NCBI RefSeq assembly: GCF_021654455.1
Contig: NZ_AP024276.1
Location: 1,054,001-1,118,000 of the forward strand
Length of the DNA: 64,000 nt
Direction of reading: 5' to 3'
DNA from: Streptococcus parasuis
Lineage (GTDB): Bacteria > Bacillota > Bacilli > Lactobacillales > Streptococcaceae
Shown here: piece by piece, positions 9,978 through 19,878 of the stretch
Layout of the letters: the number at the start of each line of letters is the position of its first letter
Position numbering within the stretch: the stretch's first letter is position 1
Position numbers and translations under genes: made by a program
The notes under the pieces: generated by a model
The model's database searches: none
Told to the model about the DNA's origin: nothing
The model's input: the letters and a program-made list of their open reading frames with translations, nothing else

Positions 9978-9994
9978 GGTTCAATCTATGAACC
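9978..9994 (-). other. Small hairpin in the gap before pyrE
   Basis: GGTTCA and TGAACC pair across a 5-base loop. No U tail follows, so it is not read as a terminator; an mRNA processing or stability role is possible. Confidence 0.3.
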
Positions 9995-10041
9995 CTACAA
10001 AAAACTATATTTATCCCCTGTTGAATTCTTACAGATTTCTC

Positions 10042-10368
10042 CTAGTCCACCATTTCAATCCATGAATCAAAATACTGTTCAATGAAATTAGTTTTCTCTT
10101 TTATTTCTGTCACGGTAAGTTTTTCATCAAGGCCTGTCAGAACCCACTTATCCTCAACATCATCTCTACGATGGATAATTGCAACCAATTTCCCCTCGAA
10201 AGCTGTCAAGGGCTGCCGAACAGCTTTGGAAATGATGTAGACATCTTGCTCTTCACCATCTCCAGCCAATAGATTTGGAACATAGCCGTAATTAATAGGG
10301 TACTGGTTGCCAAATTTATCAATATACCCGATAGGTCTATCGATGATAACCTGATAAACCTTATCCAC
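10042..10368 (-). CDS. Short inorganic-pyrophosphatase-like protein (family I)
   Basis: The 108-residue product resembles the core of family I soluble pyrophosphatases: VIIDRPIG, then [10 protein letters not shown] and GDGEEQDV, which align with the YxANYGY and metal-binding DxDxxD region of the classic enzyme. It is about 65 residues shorter than family I enzymes, and streptococci normally use the unrelated family II PpaC, so activity is uncertain. The start is the GTG at 10368, with GAGGAG seven bases upstream. It overlaps the end of pyrF by 8 bases, which suggests translational coupling. An in-frame ATG at 10470 lies inside pyrF and gives a non-homologous extension. Sitting between pyrF and pyrE, it may remove or sense the pyrophosphate made by PyrE. 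Confidence 0.72.
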   Translation of the reverse strand: MDKVYQVIIDRPIGYIDKFGNQYPINYGYVPNLLAGDGEEQDVYIISKAVRQPLTAFEGKLVAIIHRRDDVEDKWVLTGLDEKLTVTEIKEKTNFIEQYFDSWIEMVD

Positions 10369-11056
10369 GATTCCACTCCTCTTTAATAGCCAGATAGGCC
10401 TGATAAGGATCTTTTGCTTTGGTAATGGGACGACCAACCACAATATAATCACTACCGATTCGAGCGGCATCTGCTGGTGTCATGACTCGTTTTTGATCAC
10501 CGATTTCTCCACCACTTGGCCGAATTCCAGGTGTCAGACAAACAAATTCGGGATTTGTAGCTTCTTTTATGAGTTTCACTTCATGAGCGGAACAGACAAC
10601 TCCGTCTAAACCTGCTTCTTGAGCCTTTTGGGCATAATGTACTACCGCATCCTGTAAGCTGGTTTGAATATTCTGGTCCTTTCTCATCTGCTCTTCAGAA
10701 GTTGAGGTCAACTGAGTAACAGCGATTAAAATCGCATCCTCCCCCAATCCTCTACGAGCCGCCTGCATCATCTCCACACCACCAGCAGCGTGAACGTTAG
10801 TCATATCCACACCGAGTTTTGCCAAGACTCGCATCGCAGACTCAACGGTATTGGGAATATCATGGAGTTTCAAGTCTAAGAAAATACTGTGACCGCAGCC
10901 TTTCAAATAATTGATAATACCTGGTCCCTCCGCATAATACAACTCCATTCCAACCTTTACATAGAGTTTCTCATCTGGTGGGAACTGTTCCAGAAAAGAC
11001 TGAACTTCTTCTTTACCTGCAAAGTCAAGGGCAATAATAGGTCTTGTTTCTTTCAT
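10361..11056 (-). CDS. pyrF: Orotidine 5'-phosphate decarboxylase
   Basis: PyrF decarboxylates OMP to UMP, the last step of the pathway. The 231-residue TIM-barrel protein carries the catalytic [11 protein letters not shown] near residues 60-70 (Lys-Asp pair), the early PIIALDFAG and the C-terminal VVGRPIT phosphate-binding loop. AAGGA lies about eight bases before the ATG at 11056. It is the first gene after an internal PyrR-type attenuator and promoter that separate it from pyrD. The 3' end overlaps the pyrophosphatase-like gene by 8 bases. Confidence 0.96.
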   Translation of the reverse strand: MKETRPIIALDFAGKEEVQSFLEQFPPDEKLYVKVGMELYYAEGPGIINYLKGCGHSIFLDLKLHDIPNTVESAMRVLAKLGVDMTNVHAAGGVEMMQAARRGLGEDAILIAVTQLTSTSEEQMRKDQNIQTSLQDAVVHYAQKAQEAGLDGVVCSAHEVKLIKEATNPEFVCLTPGIRPSGGEIGDQKRVMTPADAARIGSDYIVVGRPITKAKDPYQAYLAIKEEWNRG

Positions 11057-11080
11057 AAAATCCTTTCAAATATGCATAAA

Positions 11081-11188
11081 AACCCTGCCAATTGAGACAG
11101 GGTTGTACACGAAGTCAGCCTGAAAAATACATTTTCAAGCAATTTACATGACACCTTCCCAGCCTCTCTGGACATAGTTAAAGGAGTT
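11081..11188 (-). promoter_or_regulatory. PyrR-dependent attenuator in front of pyrF
   Basis: Transcribed on the minus strand, the 167-base leader holds TTTAAC, then TCCAGAGAGGCTGGGAAGG (about 11153-11185), which closely matches the PyrR-binding anti-antiterminator of pyr operons. An antiterminator-like TGAAAAAT/ATTTTCA pairing follows near 11120-11140. The intrinsic terminator is AACCCTG...CAGGGTT plus UUUUU (11081-11104, with the tail below 11081). High UMP should favour termination before pyrF. Confidence 0.85.
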
Positions 11189-11198
11189 AGTTTCTTTA

Positions 11199-12174
<976 letters not shown>

Positions 12175-12948
12175 CTATAAAACCAGACTTCCAGTCTCAA
12201 ACACTGGACCTTCTTTGCAGACGCGCTTGTTCTCGTGCTCTTGTCCTCCCTTGGGTTTGACAACACAGGCATAGCAGGCGCCCATCCCACAAGCCATGCG
12301 GGCTTCAAGCGAGAGGTAAGCATGTGGATGATCTTGGAACCGTTGGTCAACATACTTCATCATGCCAGGCGCTCCACAGGAATAGATGGCAGAAAAGTCA
12401 TTTGTCAGCTGCTCCACTACTGTTGCCACAGACCCTTTAATTCCATAGGAACCATCATCTGTTGTGACATGAACAGAGCCATACTGCGCCAACTCCTCCT
12501 CCAAAATCACAGCTTCTTTAGTGGCAAAGCCAATGACTGACGTGACCTTAGCACCACGCTTCGCAGCTTGTTTTGCTACCTCCACCAGAGGAGGAACACC
12601 GATGCCACCACCAATAATAAGTATCGGGTCGCCATCTTTTAGAAAATCAATCTCAAAACCATTTCCGAGTGGCCCCATGACATCCAAATAATCTCCTGCA
12701 ACCATGTTTGAGAAAACATCTGTCCCAAGACCCTCCACACGGTAAATAATCCGACATTGGGACCTACCATAATCAATTTCAGAAATGGAAATCGGTCTGC
12801 GCAAGAGCATTGCATCATTTGGAACCCGAATATGGATAAATTGTCCAATCCTCATCTCGGAAACCATCTTTCCTTGCAAAATCATTGAAAAAATTCGCGG
12901 TGCAAGTTGTACTTGTTCAACAAGTAACATTTGTTCTTTTAAAATCAT
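12175..12948 (-). CDS. pyrK: Dihydroorotate dehydrogenase electron-transfer subunit
   Basis: PyrK carries FAD and a [2Fe-2S] cluster that link PyrD to NAD. The 257-residue protein has LLRRPISISEID (FAD-binding RxxS) near residues 50-60 and a nucleotide-binding IIGGGIGVPPLVEVA near 109-123. The C-terminal cluster ligands are spread over ACGMGACYACVV and KRVCKEGP, spaced as in the family. It is the first gene of the operon, following a 208-base leader with promoter and PyrR attenuator. The order pyrK-pyrD is standard in streptococci and lactococci. Confidence 0.95.
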   Translation of the reverse strand: MILKEQMLLVEQVQLAPRIFSMILQGKMVSEMRIGQFIHIRVPNDAMLLRRPISISEIDYGRSQCRIIYRVEGLGTDVFSNMVAGDYLDVMGPLGNGFEIDFLKDGDPILIIGGGIGVPPLVEVAKQAAKRGAKVTSVIGFATKEAVILEEELAQYGSVHVTTDDGSYGIKGSVATVVEQLTNDFSAIYSCGAPGMMKYVDQRFQDHPHAYLSLEARMACGMGACYACVVKPKGGQEHENKRVCKEGPVFETGSLVL

Positions 12949-12996
12949 TTTTCCCCTATTCTATGATTCTCAGAATACAAGAAAGTCGGTGCAGAG

Positions 12997-13095
12997 AAAA
13001 AACCTTGCTGGCTAGCAAGGTTACACGAAAAGAAGACAGAATCTGTCCTTTTTATCACGTTCCCTTCTTCGCCTCTCTGGACTCAGTTAAAGGTT
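12997..13095 (-). promoter_or_regulatory. PyrR-dependent attenuator in front of pyrK
   Basis: The minus-strand leader has TTTAACTGAG and TCCAGAGAGGCGAAGAAGG (about 13060-13093), which match the PyrR-binding hairpin. A palindromic GACAGAATCTGTC (antiterminator region, about 13035-13047) follows. The 9-bp terminator AACCTTGCT/AGCAAGGTT (13001-13022) has a U tail. It has the same build as the copy before pyrF. Confidence 0.88.
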
Positions 13096-13106
13096 ATATT
13101 CTCAGC

Positions 13107-13135
13107 ATTATACATTTTTTCATATCATTTGTCAA
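13107..13135 (-). promoter_or_regulatory. Consensus promoter of the pyrKD operon
   Basis: Minus strand TTGACA (13130-13135), exactly 17 bases, TATAAT (13107-13112): a perfect sigma-A promoter. Transcription would start near 13100, giving a leader of about 150 bases that contains the PyrR attenuator. Confidence 0.9.
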
Positions 13136-13141
13136 TTTTCA

Positions 13142-13150
13142 TGTTAAAAT
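13142..13150 (+). promoter_or_regulatory. Extended -10 promoter of the LysR gene (leaderless type)
   Basis: TGT followed by TAAAAT (13145-13150), then exactly 6 bases, then the ATG at 13157. No Shine-Dalgarno sequence fits in the gap, so the transcript probably begins at or beside the start codon. Confidence 0.5.
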
Positions 13151-13156
13151 AGATTT

Positions 13157-14068
13157 ATGAGAATTCAACAATTATTTTACATTATCAAAATCGCTGAAAC
13201 AGGCAGTATGAATGAAGCTGCCAAACAATTATTTATCACACAACCAAGTCTTTCAAATGCTGTGCGAGATCTTGAAAAAGAAATGAATATCAAAATATTC
13301 TACCGAAACCCCAAAGGAATTACCTTAACAAAGGACGGGATGGAATTTCTTTCTTACGCACGGCAGATTGTTGAACAGACTGAATTATTGGAAGACCGCT
13401 ATAAAAATCCGAATGCCAAACGACAATTATTCAGTGTCTCTTCTCAGCACTATGCATTTGTCGTAAATGCTTTCGTTTCCTTGTTAAAGGAAACAGAGAT
13501 GGAAGACTATGAACTATTCTTAAGGGAAACGCGGACTTGGGAAATTATCGATGACGTGAAGAATTTCCGTTCTGAGATAGGAGTACTTTTTTTGAATAAC
13601 TATAACCGTGAGGTTCTTCTCAAATTACTAGATGATTATCGCTTGTCTCATACGTATCTTTTTACAGCAAGTCCTCATATTTTTGTTAGTAAAACCAATC
13701 CCCTTGCCTCTAAGAAATCAATTAAACTGTCTGACTTAGTTGATTTCCCTTATCTCAGCTACGAACAAGGGATTCATAACTCCTTCTACTTCTCAGAAGA
13801 AATTTTATCTCAAGAACACCATAAAAAGTCAATCGTTGTCTCTGACCGTGCAACTCTTTTTAATTTATTAATTGGACTTGATGGCTACACTATTGCAACA
13901 GGTATTCTTAACTCCAATTTGAACGGAGATAATATCGTTTCAATCCCTCTAGAATATGATGACGAAATTGAATTGGTCTATATCAAGCATGAGAAAGCCG
14001 TTCTTTCTGATATGGGTGAAAAATTTATAGAGTTTCTTCTTGAGGAAGTAAAATTCGATAAAATTTAA
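13157..14068 (+). CDS. LysR-family regulator (CpsY/MtaR-like)
   Basis: This is a DNA-binding regulator with an N-terminal winged helix-turn-helix (residues 3-62: IAETGSMNEAAKQLFITQPS then LEKEM) and a C-terminal effector domain. The 303-residue length and the first 30 residues resemble streptococcal CpsY/MtaR, regulators linked to methionine uptake, cell-wall changes and capsule; that assignment is from memory of the family and moderate in strength. It is divergent from pyrK, and the intergenic space is shared with the pyrK promoter. No ribosome-binding site precedes ATG. The extended -10 box six bases upstream suggests a leaderless mRNA. Regulated genes cannot be named from this window. Confidence 0.82.
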   Translation: MRIQQLFYIIKIAETGSMNEAAKQLFITQPSLSNAVRDLEKEMNIKIFYRNPKGITLTKDGMEFLSYARQIVEQTELLEDRYKNPNAKRQLFSVSSQHYAFVVNAFVSLLKETEMEDYELFLRETRTWEIIDDVKNFRSEIGVLFLNNYNREVLLKLLDDYRLSHTYLFTASPHIFVSKTNPLASKKSIKLSDLVDFPYLSYEQGIHNSFYFSEEILSQEHHKKSIVVSDRATLFNLLIGLDGYTIATGILNSNLNGDNIVSIPLEYDDEIELVYIKHEKAVLSDMGEKFIEFLLEEVKFDKI

Positions 14069-14149
14069 ATTTTTTATGCTTATGAATTTAATATAATATA
14101 TTTGTGAAAGTGTTTCGTAAAATTATTGAAAATTTTTCAATTTTGACCT

Positions 14150-14187
14150 AGGAAACGCTTTCATTTTTTTCCATTCTGTGCTATAAT
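14150..14187 (+). promoter_or_regulatory. glg operon promoter with overlapping cre site
   Basis: TTTCAT (14159-14164), 17-base spacer, TATAAT (14182-14187) preceded by an extended TG. The near-perfect cre AGGAAACGCTTTCA (14150-14163) covers the -35 box, so CcpA binding should repress glycogen synthesis genes in rich sugar. A weaker look-alike, TGAAAGTGTTTCG, lies at about 14105-14117. Confidence 0.75.
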
Positions 14188-14216
14188 ACATGTATCAAAT
14201 ATAAAGGAGTGGTTAG

Positions 14217-15344
14217 ATGGCTCAAAATAAAATGTTAGCTATGATCCTTGCTGGTGGACGGGGAACCCGTCTAGAAGGGTTGACTAAAAAAGTCGCTAAA
14301 CCAGCAGTCGCATTTGGGGGAAAATATCGTATCATCGATTTTCCACTTAGTAACTGTGCCAACTCAGGTATTGATATTGTTGGTGTTTTAACCCAGTATG
14401 AGCCTGTTCTCTTGAATTCATATGTTGCTCAATCACAACGTTGGGGACTTGATGTACAAGGATCTGGTGTCTTTGTATTGCCACCGAGTGAAAAAATCGA
14501 AGGTTTTGGATTATATAAAGGAACAGCTGATGCGATTACGCAAAACATTGACTTTATTGATCTCCATGATCCTGAGTATGTACTTATTCTATCTGGTGAC
14601 CATATCTACAAGATGAACTATGATAAACTCCTTGATACGCACATTCATAAGAAAGCGGATGCTACTATCGCCGTTATTGAAGTCCCTATCAAAGAGGCTT
14701 CACGTTTTGGTATCATGAATACCGACGAAGAATACCGCATCCAAGAATTTGAAGAGAAACCATCGAATCCAAAGAGCAATCTGGCTTCGATGGGGATTTA
14801 CATTTTCACCTGGAAAACCCTTAAAAAATATCTACAAGAAGATGATAAATCAGAAACTTCTACACACGACTTTGGTCACGATATTATTCCAAAATATCTT
14901 TCAGATGGCCGTACCCTTATTGCCCATCCATTCCAAGGTTATTGGAAAGATGTTGGTACAGTGAATAGCCTATGGGAGTCAAATATGGACTTAATTGACC
15001 ATTCTGGTGATTTAGATTTGTCCGATAGAACTTGGAGAATTTACTCTGAAGACAAAGGTTCACCTGCCCAAGTTATTAGTGCTTCTGCAACTGTTAAATC
15101 TGCCTATATTGATAAAGGGGCAGTTATTGATGGTTATGTTGAACATTCTGTTATTTCAAACGATGTTCAGGTAAATAAGGATGCGGTTGTTAAAAACTCT
15201 GTTCTGTTACCGGGATCAGTGATTGGTGAAGGCGCAGAGCTTGACTATGTCATTGTTGCTGAGGATGTGAAAATTGCTGATAATGTCAAACTTTCAGGAA
15301 CACTTGATAAAATTCTTTTGGTTGACAAAAATGTAAGTAAGTAA
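14217..15344 (+). CDS. glgC: Glucose-1-phosphate adenylyltransferase, catalytic subunit
   Basis: GlgC makes ADP-glucose from ATP and glucose 1-phosphate. The 375-residue protein has the nucleotide-binding [15 protein letters not shown] near residues 10-24, [15 protein letters not shown] near 27-41, and [12 protein letters not shown] near 121-132. A C-terminal left-handed beta-helix of hexapeptide repeats ([18 protein letters not shown]) begins near 300. AAAGGAG lies about 8 bases before the ATG. It is the first gene of glgC-glgD-glgA-glgB and is followed by glgD after 12 bases. Confidence 0.96.
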   Translation: MAQNKMLAMILAGGRGTRLEGLTKKVAKPAVAFGGKYRIIDFPLSNCANSGIDIVGVLTQYEPVLLNSYVAQSQRWGLDVQGSGVFVLPPSEKIEGFGLYKGTADAITQNIDFIDLHDPEYVLILSGDHIYKMNYDKLLDTHIHKKADATIAVIEVPIKEASRFGIMNTDEEYRIQEFEEKPSNPKSNLASMGIYIFTWKTLKKYLQEDDKSETSTHDFGHDIIPKYLSDGRTLIAHPFQGYWKDVGTVNSLWESNMDLIDHSGDLDLSDRTWRIYSEDKGSPAQVISASATVKSAYIDKGAVIDGYVEHSVISNDVQVNKDAVVKNSVLLPGSVIGEGAELDYVIVAEDVKIADNVKLSGTLDKILLVDKNVSK

Positions 15345-15356
15345 GAAAGGAATGCT

Positions 15357-16472
15357 ATGCTAAGAAATACACTCGGAATTGTAAATATTGAAGGAAACAA
15401 TGTGCATTTTGGTGACGTTATGAGTCACCGTGGTGTTCAAGCTTTTAGCTTCCTAGGTCGCTACCGTCTAATCGACTTTGTGCTATCAAATATGTCTAAC
15501 TCAGGCATTACAGAATTTCAAGTTTATATGCCTGCAAGAATGCGTTCTACCATTCAGCACGTTGGTACCGGTAAACACTACAACATCAACAGTAAACGTG
15601 GCTCATTACGCTTGCTGAACAGTGTGACAGATCCAAACTCAGTTTATCAGCATGATGTTAACGCATTTTCTGAAAATATCCATTATATCGAAAGCTCAAC
15701 AAAGGAATATGTCTTAATCGCTCCTTCCTACTTTATCTATAGTCAAGATTTTTCAAAAGTAATGGAGGAACATATCGCAAACGAAGCTGACATCACTGTA
15801 CTCTATAAAAATGTTTCAGATGCGAAGGAAAATTTCATCGGCTGCCAAACCTTGAAATTCGGTGATGACCGTCGAGTGATTGCATTTGAAGAAAATCATG
15901 GCAAATACAAGAATCGTCCCGTTTCATTAGAGGCTTACTTCATGAAACGTACGACCTTTATCGAATTGATTCAACGTGCGAATAAGGTTTCTTCTTTATA
16001 CTGGCTTAAAGATATTCTAAGAGATGTTGTGGATCAATACAAAATCATGGGATATGCTCATCGAGATTTTGTTGCTTGTATCAACAGCGTGGAAGCCTAT
16101 TTTACAACTCAGCTGGAGTTGCTTCAACGGGATACCCGTAAATTGCTCTTCAAACATGACTGGCCTATCCATACACAGACGAGTGACTCTTCTCCTACCT
16201 TGTATGGTCCGTTAGCTGAAGTAAAAGGTTGTATTATTGCAAATGGAGCGAATATCAATGGTCAAGTTGAAAATTCTGTCATTGACCGTGATGTTGTCAT
16301 CGAAGAGGGTGTTGTGATAAAGAACTCAATCATTCTCAATGGTGTGACCATTAAGACCGGCGCAAATATTGAAAATGCCATTGTTGATAAAGCCACCAAA
16401 ATTATCCACCCAATTGACATCAAAGGAAGTCAAACTTCCCCTTCATACCTGAAACCTCATCAAATCATTTAG
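15357..16472 (+). CDS. glgD: Glucose-1-phosphate adenylyltransferase, GlgD subunit
   Basis: GlgD is the paralogous subunit that pairs with GlgC in Firmicutes and raises its activity. The 371-residue protein keeps the fold (SFLGRYRLIDFVLSNMSNSGI near residues 32-52 and C-terminal hexapeptide repeats). It lacks the catalytic GGRGTRL loop at its N-terminus, as expected of GlgD. An AAAGGA site precedes the ATG, 12 bases after glgC. It is 8 bases from glgA. The C-terminal beta-helix near residues 285-345 probably mediates heterotetramer contacts. Confidence 0.94.
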   Translation: MLRNTLGIVNIEGNNVHFGDVMSHRGVQAFSFLGRYRLIDFVLSNMSNSGITEFQVYMPARMRSTIQHVGTGKHYNINSKRGSLRLLNSVTDPNSVYQHDVNAFSENIHYIESSTKEYVLIAPSYFIYSQDFSKVMEEHIANEADITVLYKNVSDAKENFIGCQTLKFGDDRRVIAFEENHGKYKNRPVSLEAYFMKRTTFIELIQRANKVSSLYWLKDILRDVVDQYKIMGYAHRDFVACINSVEAYFTTQLELLQRDTRKLLFKHDWPIHTQTSDSSPTLYGPLAEVKGCIIANGANINGQVENSVIDRDVVIEEGVVIKNSIILNGVTIKTGANIENAIVDKATKIIHPIDIKGSQTSPSYLKPHQII

Positions 16473-16480
16473 GAGTTGAT

Positions 16481-17926
16481 ATGACTAAAAAATCTGTTCT
16501 TTTTGTTGCATCAGAAGGTCTCCCATTTATCAAAACTGGTGGCTTAGCTGATGTTATCGGTTCACTTCCTAAAGAACTTGTTAAGCAAGGTCTGGATGTA
16601 CGGGTAGTACTTCCTCTCTATAAAAAGATTGCAATACACAATCATTCTGATTTTGACTATGTATCAAGTTTTGATGTGCGAGCAGGGGATATTCAATCCA
16701 TGGCCAATGTATACAGTCAAGTTATTGACGGGGTAACCTTTTATTTCATAGAGCATCGTGATTTCTTTGAACGGGATGAATTATATGGATATGATGATGA
16801 CGCTATGCGATTTGGTTATTTCCAACATGCCACTTGTCGCCTCTTAGAAGCCTTGAACTACTTCCCAGATGTCATGCACACACACGATTGGCATACTGCT
16901 GCACTTCCTTTCCTATGCCGTACATTCTATAGCTACCGTGAAGAATTCCGTAACATCAAACATGTCTTTACCATTCATAATTTAGCCTTCCAAGGTATTT
17001 TTCATAAGCAGGCACTTTGGTCCGCACTTGGCATGGACTATAGCTACTACTTGGATGGTATTGCACGTTTTCATGATGAATGCATCAGTTTCATGAAATT
17101 AGGAATTTTGTATGCTGATAAGGTAACAACTGTTTCAGAAACCTACGCGCAAGAAATTCTGACAGAAGAATTTGGTGAAAATATGCAACACGTTTTAGAG
17201 TTGCGTAAACATGATCTTGTCGGTATTGTCAATGGTATAGACTATGATAGTTGGGATAGCCAAACAGATCACTATTTAGTAAAGAATTACAGCTTGGAAA
17301 ATATAGCTGAGAAAAAAGCAAACAAATTGGCATTACAAGCCCAATTTGCACTGCCACAAGATGAGAATGTCATTCTGGTAGGAATTGTATCACGTTTAAC
17401 CTGGCAGAAAGGCTTCTATCTTTTGACAGAGGTACTCGGACATCTTCTACAAGCTCATGTTCAATTTGTAATATTAGGCAATGGTGAAACTGATATTGAA
17501 AATGCCTTTAATCATTTCAAACAGGTATATCCTGATAAATTCGCCTTCTATCGTGGGTACAATGAGCCACTCGCCCACCAAATTTACGCAGCAAGTGACC
17601 TCTTCCTAATGCCGTCTATGTTTGAACCATGCGGTATTAGCCAGCTGATTTCTATGCACTATGGAACACTCCCTTTGGTTCGTGAAACAGGTGGGCTTGT
17701 TGATACCGTCACACCTTATAACATGGAAACAAAAGAAGGTACTGGTTTTAGTTTTGGAGGACGTGATGCCTACAGTATGCGTCAAGTCTACGATTTAGCC
17801 CTTCAAACTTACTATGACCGGCCAGAAGATTGGTTTAGGATGGTTGACCAAGCGATGAAGCGAGACTTTAGCTGGACTGTTTCGGCTGAAAAATACATCT
17901 GGCTCTATCGTGAAATAAGTGGTTAG
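16481..17926 (+). CDS. glgA: Glycogen synthase (ADP-glucose, GT5)
   Basis: GlgA extends alpha-1,4-glucan chains from ADP-glucose in the cytosol. The 481-residue protein begins KKSVLFVASEGLPFIKTGGLADV, carrying the ADP-glucose-binding KTGGL near residues 20-24. In the second Rossmann domain are SRLTWQKG near 308 and the GT5 signature PSMFEPCGISQL near 379-391 with the retaining glycosyltransferase Glu. Length matches the bacterial family. AGGAG precedes the start, 8 bases after glgD. It is the third gene of the operon. Confidence 0.96.
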   Translation: MTKKSVLFVASEGLPFIKTGGLADVIGSLPKELVKQGLDVRVVLPLYKKIAIHNHSDFDYVSSFDVRAGDIQSMANVYSQVIDGVTFYFIEHRDFFERDELYGYDDDAMRFGYFQHATCRLLEALNYFPDVMHTHDWHTAALPFLCRTFYSYREEFRNIKHVFTIHNLAFQGIFHKQALWSALGMDYSYYLDGIARFHDECISFMKLGILYADKVTTVSETYAQEILTEEFGENMQHVLELRKHDLVGIVNGIDYDSWDSQTDHYLVKNYSLENIAEKKANKLALQAQFALPQDENVILVGIVSRLTWQKGFYLLTEVLGHLLQAHVQFVILGNGETDIENAFNHFKQVYPDKFAFYRGYNEPLAHQIYAASDLFLMPSMFEPCGISQLISMHYGTLPLVRETGGLVDTVTPYNMETKEGTGFSFGGRDAYSMRQVYDLALQTYYDRPEDWFRMVDQAMKRDFSWTVSAEKYIWLYREISG

Positions 17927-17947
17927 AATACAAATAAAGATTGATTT

Positions 17948-17975
17948 GGAGTGAGACCCCCCGTCCACTCCTTTT
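17948..17975 (+). other. Hairpin with U tail between glgA and glgB
   Basis: GGAGTG (17948-17953) and CACTCC (17966-17971) pair across a 12-base C-rich loop and are followed by TTTT. It could act as a weak terminator or processing site that lowers glgB relative to glgA. The stem is only 6 bp. Confidence 0.35.
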
Positions 17976-17992
17976 GCACAATGGAGATTGCT

Positions 17993-19831
17993 ATGAAAGA
18001 ATTTACTGATTTAGACCTATATTATATGAATTCCGGTGAACATACCACCCTTTACGAAAAGATGGGGGCACACATGGTAAAAGAGAGAAACAAGATACTC
18101 GGTACCCATTTTCGTGTCTATGCTCCTAATGCTAAGGAGGTATTTGTGATTGGTGATTTTAATGCGTGGCAAAGAAGTCATCAAATGCAGTGGGAAATTG
18201 ATGGTGTTTTTCAACTCTATGTTGAAGGATTAAAGTCACTTGAGAATTATAAATATTTGATTATTACCCATGACGGTCGGGAATTGTATAAGGCTGATCC
18301 ATACGCGTTTTTCAGTCAAGTTCGCCCAGAGACTGCTTCTACCACCTACAACTCGCGCTATAAATTCAAAGATCAAGCTTGGATGAATGAGAGAGTGGAA
18401 TATGACTTCAAAGAACAACCTGTCTCCATCTATGAAGTGCATTTGGGATCTTGGAAGCAAAAATTCGTCAATAGAAATGAAGGTGGGGCTCCGGTAGAGG
18501 CCTTCAATAGTTATAAGGATATCACCCCGCTTTTGATCGAGCATCTCAAAGAAAACAACTATACGCATGTCGAGTTGCTTCCGATTACTGAGCACCCATT
18601 AGACGCTTCATGGGGCTATCAAGTCACAGGTTATTATAGTCCCACCAGTCGGTTTGGTAAGCCAGACGAATTAAAATATTTAGTTGATCAGCTTCATCAA
18701 GCTGGGATTGGCGTTATCTTAGACTGGGTTCCATTACATTTTTGTAAAGATGCACATGGTCTATACCAGTTTGATGGTAGTTGGTTGTATGAATACCCTT
18801 ATGAGCATGATCGAGAAAATCATCAGTGGGGAACTGCCAATTTTGACCTTGGTAAGGGGATGACACGGTCTTTCTTACTTTCAAATTTGAAATATTGGCT
18901 AGAATATTTCCATTTCGATGGCATCCGCGTTGACGCTCTATCCTATCTCCTTTATTGGCGAGGGGAAACGACTGAAGACAAAATAAACCATGCTGCCATC
19001 GATTTTATCAAGCGTGTCAATGCAATGGTTCATACGGACTATAAAGGTGTTCTAATGATTGCAGAAGATTCTTCTAGCTTTCCAAAAGTAACCCATTCCT
19101 TAGAAGATGGCGGTATCGGATTCGATATGAAATGGGATTTGGGCTGGATGAACGATACGCTTAAATACATGGGGCGCCCATCTGTCTATCGCAAATACCA
19201 TTCAAACGAAATAACGTTCGGAATGTATTACAACCAAAACGAGCATTTCCTCCTTCCGCTTTCACATGATGAAGTTGTGCATGGAAAACACTCTATCATA
19301 GAGAAAATGGATGGAAATTACGAAGATCAATTTAATTTGGCGCGTGCCTACTATAGCTTCTATTTTGCGCATCCTGGTAAAAAATTACTCTTTATGGGCA
19401 ATGAATGGGGACATGTTCGTGAATGGCATGAATATACTGAAATGGATTGGAATTTACTACAATTTCCAATTCACCAATCCTTCTATCAAATGATGAAAAC
19501 CTTATCTACTTTCTATAAAGAAAATGATGCCTTTTGGAAGTATGATTATCAAGCCTACGAAAAAGGGTTTAATTGGGTAAAAATTGATGGTGATAGTAAT
19601 CTCTTTGCATTTTCACGTATGAGTGATGACCAAGAAATTCTAACGATCCATAATTTTAATGACCAAGAACTCTTCGACGTACATTTAGATCTGCCTGCAG
19701 AATCCGAATACAAGCTAGTCTTCTCATCTAGTACCATCCCAATGGAATCATTTAGTATTTATCCAAATGAGAATGGTGTTACGATAACAATGCCACGCTT
19801 AACTAGTTTCTATTTAGAGAGAATGAAGTAA
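17993..19831 (+). CDS. glgB: 1,4-alpha-glucan branching enzyme (GH13)
   Basis: GlgB cuts alpha-1,4 chains and rejoins them as alpha-1,6 branches. The 612-residue protein starts with a CBM48 module (HFRVYAPNAKEVFVIGDFNAW, residues about 37-57). The GH13 barrel carries the nucleophile Asp in GIRVDALSYLLYW near 310, the acid Glu in IAEDSSS near 360 and the transition-state HDE in PLSHDEVVHG near 423. The start is placed at 17993, with GGAG six bases upstream. The longer frame from a GTG at 17951 runs through the hairpin and has no ribosome site. It is last in the operon. Unlike many streptococcal glg operons it is not followed by glgP. Confidence 0.95.
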   Translation: MKEFTDLDLYYMNSGEHTTLYEKMGAHMVKERNKILGTHFRVYAPNAKEVFVIGDFNAWQRSHQMQWEIDGVFQLYVEGLKSLENYKYLIITHDGRELYKADPYAFFSQVRPETASTTYNSRYKFKDQAWMNERVEYDFKEQPVSIYEVHLGSWKQKFVNRNEGGAPVEAFNSYKDITPLLIEHLKENNYTHVELLPITEHPLDASWGYQVTGYYSPTSRFGKPDELKYLVDQLHQAGIGVILDWVPLHFCKDAHGLYQFDGSWLYEYPYEHDRENHQWGTANFDLGKGMTRSFLLSNLKYWLEYFHFDGIRVDALSYLLYWRGETTEDKINHAAIDFIKRVNAMVHTDYKGVLMIAEDSSSFPKVTHSLEDGGIGFDMKWDLGWMNDTLKYMGRPSVYRKYHSNEITFGMYYNQNEHFLLPLSHDEVVHGKHSIIEKMDGNYEDQFNLARAYYSFYFAHPGKKLLFMGNEWGHVREWHEYTEMDWNLLQFPIHQSFYQMMKTLSTFYKENDAFWKYDYQAYEKGFNWVKIDGDSNLFAFSRMSDDQEILTIHNFNDQELFDVHLDLPAESEYKLVFSSSTIPMESFSIYPNENGVTITMPRLTSFYLERMK

Positions 19832-19832
19832 A

Positions 19833-19875
19833 AAAAAACTTGTAAGTCTAAAAGTAGAGACTTACAAGTTTTTTT
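19833..19875. terminator. Bidirectional terminator between glgB and the binding-protein gene
   Basis: A 13-bp perfect stem AACTTGTAAGTCT (19837-19849) with its complement (19858-19870) is flanked by A and T runs on both sides. It serves the converging glgB and the lipoprotein gene ending at 19879. Confidence 0.92.
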
Positions 19876-19878
19876 ATT

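Noticed and set aside
9904..10041. A third PyrR attenuator before pyrE
   Set aside because: No TCCAGAGAGGC box and no U-tailed hairpin is present; only a small stem at 9978-9994.
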